Positions 60,012-64,000 of a stretch of DNA of 64,000 nt are shown here, piece after piece. Location: positions 186,001 to 250,000 of the forward strand of contig NZ_BMXE01000006.1 of NCBI RefSeq assembly GCF_014651595.1, written 5' to 3'. Source of the stretch: Pseudovibrio japonicus (lineage in GTDB: Bacteria > Pseudomonadota > Alphaproteobacteria > Rhizobiales > Stappiaceae). The translations under genes and the position numbers were made by a program. The stretch's first letter is position 1, and each line of letters begins with the position of its first letter. The notes below the pieces were generated by a model. The model did not search any database and was not told where the DNA came from. It saw nothing but the letters and a program-made list of their open reading frames with translations.

Positions 60012-60419
60012 ATGAGTGAAACACATCAAGGCTCCTGCCTGTGCGGGACCGTTCAATTCAAAATTCAGGGCACTTTCAAGAGCTTCTACTTTTGCCACTG
60101 CAGTCATTGCAGAAAAGGCACAGGCTCCGCGCATGGGTCCAATCTTTTCTCCTTTGATGCAGACTTTACCTGCACCAGCGGGGAGGAGGCCATCAAGTCC
60201 TACCATGTTCCCTCCACCCGCCATCAACGAAGCTTTTGCGAAAGCTGCGGTTCTCCGGTCCCGACTTATGACCGCGAACACAACTTCCTCGTAGTCCCGG
60301 CAGGCTCACTGGATACACCCGTGCATGCAGAGCCGACGGCACGCATCTTTATGGGCAGTAAAGCAAATTGGGATGAGCATCTGGAAGACGTTCCCAAGTT
60401 TGAAAAGCTTCCTGCGTAA
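60012..60419 (+). CDS. GFA-family zinc protein (CENP-V/Gfa-like)
   Basis: This 135-residue protein has the GFA zinc-binding cysteines: CLCG (Cys9, Cys11), CHCSHC (Cys28, Cys30, Cys33) and CESCG (Cys76, Cys79). The family is named from glutathione-dependent formaldehyde-activating enzyme, but most members have no proven activity. The ATG at 60012 is the natural family start; the open frame extends back over the opp terminator and is not credible there. It converges on the BenE-like gene, 2 bases between stop codons. Confidence 0.87.
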   Translation: MSETHQGSCLCGTVQFKIQGTFKSFYFCHCSHCRKGTGSAHGSNLFSFDADFTCTSGEEAIKSYHVPSTRHQRSFCESCGSPVPTYDREHNFLVVPAGSLDTPVHAEPTARIFMGSKANWDEHLEDVPKFEKLPA

Positions 60420-60421
60420 CC

Positions 60422-61618
60422 TCAGGCTTTCTCGGAGGTCTGCTCGCTTTGCAGATCTCCCTGCTTCCAATCCATCCAGAACTTCAGCCCCATGCCAACC
60501 AGCAAGCCCCAGAACGCAGCGCCAATGCCGAAGAAGGACAGGCCAGAAGCTGTGATCAGAAACGTCAGGATGGCGGGCTCGCGGCTCGGGGCGTCTTTCA
60601 GCATGCCCTGAACAGAGACCATCAGCGTTCCGATCAAGGCCAGTCCAGCAACGCCGCCAATCAAGATACGTGGGGCCAGCTCGACAACACCAACGAATCC
60701 GGCTGAGAAGATGCCAAACAGAATGTAGACCACACCTGCAACAACCGCCGCCCAATATCGTTTCGTCGGGTCCTTGTGCGCATCTTCATTGGCGCAGATG
60801 GCCGCTGTGATCGCAGCAAGACTAATACCGTGCCCACCGAAGGGAGCGCTCAGAACCGATCCAATGCCGGTCCAGCTGAAAAGCGGGCCGGGCGTAGGCT
60901 GATAGCCAAAGCTACGTAGGATCGAGACACCCGGAATATTTTGGGAGGCCATCGTCACGATATAGATCGGGATACCAATCCCGATCAAAGCGGCAAGTGA
61001 AAACTCCGGCATCACAAATACCGGCGCCTGCACCAGCTCAAGCGAGCTGAGGTTCGAAGTATCGGCGTGAAAGTAAAGCACAACAAGAAACGCAAGCAAA
61101 GCAGCAGGAACAGCCAGCAGCTTGTTGATCTGCCCAGCTACGAACCACGCCAGCACCACAGGCAGGGCAAGCGCCGGAATCTCGGCGACAGCCTCAAATG
61201 GCACCAGACACAAGGGCAGGATCACCCCCGCGAGCATGGCTTGTGCCAGTGGAACGGGAATCATAGCCACAATGCGGCCCAGAGGTTTCCAAAGACCAGT
61301 GATAACCACAAGTACACCTGCAAACATGAAGGCACCAACCGCCACCGCGAACCCACCTTCGGGAACGCCGGAGGTTGCCAAGAGCGCTGCGCTGGGTGTG
61401 GACCACGCAACCGAAATCGGAATGCGCTTCCAAAGACTGAAGCCAATTCCGCAAAGCCCCATTGCGACGGAAAGCGCCATCAGGCCGGACGTTGCTTGCG
61501 CAGCGGTTGCACCAACACCGCTCAGTCCATGTAAAACAATTGCAAAAGAACTGGCAAAACCGACAAATGCAGAAAGGATGCCAGCGCTGGACGCACTAGC
61601 GGAAAACGAGGAATTCAT
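60422..61618 (-). CDS. BenE-family benzoate/aromatic acid transporter
   Basis: This 398-residue protein has eleven to twelve membrane helices and the BenE pattern (MASQNIPGVSILRSFGYQPTPGPLFSWTGIGS; APFGGHGISLAAITAAICANEDAHKDPTKRYWAA). BenE carriers import benzoate with protons; substrates of homologues vary. The ATG at 61618 fits the family start and has AGGGC upstream; the frame is open for 11 more codons. No benzoate-degrading genes are next to it. Confidence 0.87.
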   Translation of the reverse strand: MNSSFSASASSAGILSAFVGFASSFAIVLHGLSGVGATAAQATSGLMALSVAMGLCGIGFSLWKRIPISVAWSTPSAALLATSGVPEGGFAVAVGAFMFAGVLVVITGLWKPLGRIVAMIPVPLAQAMLAGVILPLCLVPFEAVAEIPALALPVVLAWFVAGQINKLLAVPAALLAFLVVLYFHADTSNLSSLELVQAPVFVMPEFSLAALIGIGIPIYIVTMASQNIPGVSILRSFGYQPTPGPLFSWTGIGSVLSAPFGGHGISLAAITAAICANEDAHKDPTKRYWAAVVAGVVYILFGIFSAGFVGVVELAPRILIGGVAGLALIGTLMVSVQGMLKDAPSREPAILTFLITASGLSFFGIGAAFWGLLVGMGLKFWMDWKQGDLQSEQTSEKA

Positions 61619-61909
61619 TGGAGCCCTGCCACAAGCGTTGGCGTGAACCACTCAAAAGTTGGGGAACAGAGAAGTCACGAGAGGCGTGAGGAAATACACC
61701 TACAATGCTAACAGCAGTACCGTGTGGAGCAAGCCTTCAACAACCAAAAATATTTGAAATTTGCTCAACTAAAGCGTGTGTACGCTCATCCCTTTGAAAA
61801 CACGCCGATTTTTCTCTAGCCGAATTATCGGGAGAGGTTTTTCAATGTTTACCGCTCAAGACAGGCTGATAGGCTTCCTCCATCTCTGACAGTATCGCGG
61901 GTTGACCTT

Positions 61910-62905
61910 ATGATCTCGCTTGATGATCGGCGCAGGATTCTTGTTACGGGAGGTTCCGGCTTTCTAGGCTCCTACTTGTGCGAGAGGCTTTTAATGGCGG
62001 GACACGAAGTGCTGTGTCTGGACAACTTCTTTACTGGTGCACGTATGAATGTGGAACACTTACTGGACCACAAGCGCTTTGAACTGCTGCGCCACGACGT
62101 ATGCCAACCGCTGTTTGTGGAGATAGACGAGGTCTACAATCTGGCCTGTCCGGCCTCGCCCATTCACTACCGCTTAGATCCAGTGCAGACCACTAAGACC
62201 AGCGTGCTTGGTGCCATCAACATGCTTGGGCTGGCAAAGCGCGTGAAGGCCAAAATCCTTCAGGCATCCACCTCGGAAGTCTATGGTGACCCGCAGGTTC
62301 ACCCGCAGCCGGAAGAGTATTGGGGCAATGTAAACCCTATTGGCGTACGCTCCTGCTACGACGAAGGCAAACGCTGTGCGGAGACCCTGTTTTATGACTA
62401 CCACCGTCAGAACAACGTCAATATCCGGGTCATGCGGATCTTCAATACGTATGGGCCGCGCATGCATCCCAACGACGGACGGGTCATCTCCAACTTCATC
62501 ATGCAGGCGCTCATGAACAAGCCGCTCACACTTTATGGAGACGGACTGCAAACCCGCTCCTTCTGTTACCGTGATGATCTGGTGGACGGAATGATCAAGC
62601 TGATGAACGCGCCCGATCACATTTCCATGCCCGTCAACATGGGCAACCCCAACGAATTCACTATCAAAGAACTTGCAGAGCTTGTGCTGGAGCTAACCGG
62701 GTCCAAATCCCGGATCATCCGGGAACCTCTTCCTCAGGATGATCCGCTCCAGCGCAAACCGGAGATCGGCCGTGCCCGCGAATATCTCGGGTGGCAGCCA
62801 ACCACCGAGCTGAGAGAGGGGCTGGTCAAAACCATCCAGTATTTTGAGGAGCTCCACTCCAAATACACCCAAGCAGAGGCGCTAAAGCTTGTTCAGGCAC
62901 AGTAA
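61910..62905 (+). CDS. uxs: UDP-glucuronate decarboxylase (UDP-xylose synthase)
   Basis: This 331-residue extended SDR has TGGSGFLGS (13-21), catalytic STSE (120-123) and YDEGK (Tyr150-Lys154). The surrounding sequence is typical of UXS ([42 protein letters not shown]). It converts UDP-glucuronate to UDP-xylose with bound NAD+. It would supply xylose for surface glycans. It lies 25 kb from the capsule genes, so a link to that capsule is only possible. It stands alone and is followed after 23 bases by a convergent SDR gene. Confidence 0.92.
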   Translation: MISLDDRRRILVTGGSGFLGSYLCERLLMAGHEVLCLDNFFTGARMNVEHLLDHKRFELLRHDVCQPLFVEIDEVYNLACPASPIHYRLDPVQTTKTSVLGAINMLGLAKRVKAKILQASTSEVYGDPQVHPQPEEYWGNVNPIGVRSCYDEGKRCAETLFYDYHRQNNVNIRVMRIFNTYGPRMHPNDGRVISNFIMQALMNKPLTLYGDGLQTRSFCYRDDLVDGMIKLMNAPDHISMPVNMGNPNEFTIKELAELVLELTGSKSRIIREPLPQDDPLQRKPEIGRAREYLGWQPTTELREGLVKTIQYFEELHSKYTQAEALKLVQAQ

Positions 62906-62928
62906 GGCAATTTTGTGTTTGTTTTCAG

Positions 62929-63588
62929 CTACCAGCCCATGGGCCGGTGATTGCTGAAGAAGCCGCCGGTGGGGCCATCATCCAGAAGCGTTGCAAGACA
63001 GATGGCAGTGGCAGCACCCTGGTCTGGCGTCAGCGGTGCAGCAGTGCCGCCTATGCGCGTTGCCACCTTGCCCGGGTCCACGGAGTTGATTTTCACGCAT
63101 CCCGGTAGTTCTCGTGAGAGGGTGAGCGTCAGAGCATTAAGCGCGGCTTTGGCCACACCAGATGCACCGGGTCCCGCCAGCCCTTCTGTAAACGATCCCC
63201 AGTAGGAGCTGACATTGACGATCCGGCCATAGCCCCTGTCGATCATGGCGGGCGCAGCACGCCGGATCATGTGATAGGGGCCATACAGCATCACTTGCAG
63301 GCTTTCGTCAAACTGGGCCGGATTTTCCAGCAACGGCGCTTCGTAATAAACGCCAGCATTGTTCACCAGAACGTCAATAACACCAATGTCGTCATAGGCT
63401 TGTTCGATGGAGCGCAAGTCCGTCACATCCAGCTGCACATGGCCGCAGTCCAGTTCTTTAGCCGCTTGTGCGCCAGCCTCCGCATTGCGTGACCCGATGA
63501 TGACATCAAGGTCTTTACTCTTCAGGCCCTTTGCGATTGCAAAACCTATGCCTCTGTTGCCTCCGGTAATTAACGCGCGTCTGGCCAT
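62929..63588 (-). CDS. Short-chain dehydrogenase lacking the catalytic tyrosine
   Basis: This 219-residue SDR has TGGNRGIG (8-15), NNAG (76-79) and catalytic-type Ser in NVSSYWG (Ser127/128). At the YxxxK position the sequence reads GASGVAKAALN, so Tyr is replaced by Ser143 while Lys147 is kept. The rest resembles plant-type carbonyl reductases. The missing Tyr suggests loss of normal dehydrogenase activity or a non-standard mechanism. The gene lies downstream of an NTF2-like gene on the same strand (71 bases) and may be co-transcribed. Confidence 0.82.
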   Translation of the reverse strand: MARRALITGGNRGIGFAIAKGLKSKDLDVIIGSRNAEAGAQAAKELDCGHVQLDVTDLRSIEQAYDDIGVIDVLVNNAGVYYEAPLLENPAQFDESLQVMLYGPYHMIRRAAPAMIDRGYGRIVNVSSYWGSFTEGLAGPGASGVAKAALNALTLTLSRELPGCVKINSVDPGKVATRIGGTAAPLTPDQGAATAICLATLLDDGPTGGFFSNHRPMGW

Positions 63589-63659
63589 CTGGTACCTCGG
63601 TTACAGTTCAAACAAAGATCTCTTCCCCACCAACAAAACCCGGCATCAGCAGGCGCTTA

Positions 63660-64000
63660 TCATGGCCCATTGAGTGTAAAGTCGTCCAAATCCTTCCCCT
63701 CTTCAAGGTCATACGCAAAGCGGAAAGGATCAGGGTTAAAGTACTCTCGGTAATATTGAATTTTTCCATCAGGCACGTGGAACAAGCCACCATAAACCTG
63801 ATTGTATTCCCGCCCCGTGGTCAGAATTTCCACTTCACCTATGAACTGCGCGAACACCCATTCCGGCGACATCATGGGGTAGAATTTCAGATTGGACGTA
63901 AAGTCCGCTTCGCCTGCACTTTCCGGCCATGTGCTGTAGTACTTGATAAGGTTTTCCTTGCCCTCGATCACATCGGGAAACCCTTCAGGCGCATACGGCA
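63660..64000 (-). CDS. NTF2/SnoaL-like protein, N-terminus beyond window end
   Basis: The visible part (about 113 residues) has the cone-shaped alpha+beta NTF2-like pattern: PYAPEGFPDVIEGKENLIKYY, then FAQFIGEVEILTTGREYNQVYGGLFHVPDGKIQYYREYFNP. This is typical of ketosteroid-isomerase-like or SnoaL proteins. An internal GTG at 63971 could serve as a start, but the frame upstream (PYAPEGFPD) already matches the family, so the true start lies past base 64000. Function unknown; it probably shares an operon with the following SDR. Confidence 0.75.
   Translation of the reverse strand, partial: PYAPEGFPDVIEGKENLIKYYSTWPESAGEADFTSNLKFYPMMSPEWVFAQFIGEVEILTTGREYNQVYGGLFHVPDGKIQYYREYFNPDPFRFAYDLEEGKDLDDFTLNGP

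Noticed and set aside
1-64000. Search for tRNA, rRNA, insertion sequences, integrases and CRISPR arrays.
   Set aside because: None was recognised by eye on either strand; a tRNAscan or ISfinder-type search would be needed to exclude them firmly.

Overview
The window reads as alphaproteobacterial DNA of moderate GC content. The gene families (repABC replication cassette, IalB-like secreted protein, pimeloyl-CoA-dehydrogenase-like pair, Rkp/Kps capsule genes) fit a marine member of the Hyphomicrobiales/Stappiaceae such as Pseudovibrio or a relative. That placement is inferred from gene content; no marker gene fixes the genus. A complete repABC cassette (13267-17112, minus strand) means the window probably comes from a large plasmid or chromid, or from a chromosome that has absorbed one. 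Housekeeping-type genes (gshA, fpr) in the same window favour a chromid or an integrated element.

Layout. 1-3289: acyl-CoA catabolism (two acyl-CoA dehydrogenases, an SDR, a quinone oxidoreductase). 3524-10401: a P3A-type proton ATPase, a membrane-anchored AraC regulator, small stress-type proteins, a thioesterase broken by a stop codon and an MsrQ/YedZ-like haem protein. 10527-12676: an AhpD-like protein and an arsR-acr3 arsenite resistance pair with matching operators. 12776-17112: a Nudix hydrolase facing repC, then repC, a likely antisense ctRNA, repB and repA. 17952-18659: a GntR regulator. 18846-36349: the most striking region, a capsule export and assembly operon joined to a large polyketide synthase, an alpha-oxoamine synthase and a short-chain reductase. 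37015-50583: GNAT, gshA, a lipoprotein, SDR, serine hydrolase, AraC-GyrI regulator, ferredoxin reductase, TetR, ABC-F ATPase, IalB, VOC and MFS genes. 50884-54061: a membrane glycosyltransferase-like protein facing GtrA and a HAD-UbiA fusion. 54560-59876: a five-gene oligopeptide ABC transporter operon. 60012-64000: GFA enzyme, BenE transporter, UDP-xylose synthase, SDR and an NTF2-like protein cut by the window end.

The capsule/lipid region is the best candidate for an unusual system. The PKS (KS-AT-DH-degenerate MT-ER-KR-ACP, no thioesterase), the PLP-dependent alpha-oxoamine synthase and the ketoreductase-like SDR match Sinorhizobium RkpA, RkpG and RkpH. They also match, step for step, the fungal fumonisin logic: a reduced polyketide is released by decarboxylative condensation with an amino acid, then the ketone is reduced. 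Next to them lie an OPX lipoprotein, a KpsE-like protein, KpsM, KpsT, two tandem KpsS-like transferases and a formyltransferase. The inference is that the cell builds a sphingoid-like amino-lipid and uses it as anchor or primer for an exported surface polysaccharide.

No tRNA, rRNA, insertion sequence or CRISPR array was recognised. Start codons were moved from the longest open frame wherever a ribosome binding site or gene overlap supported it.
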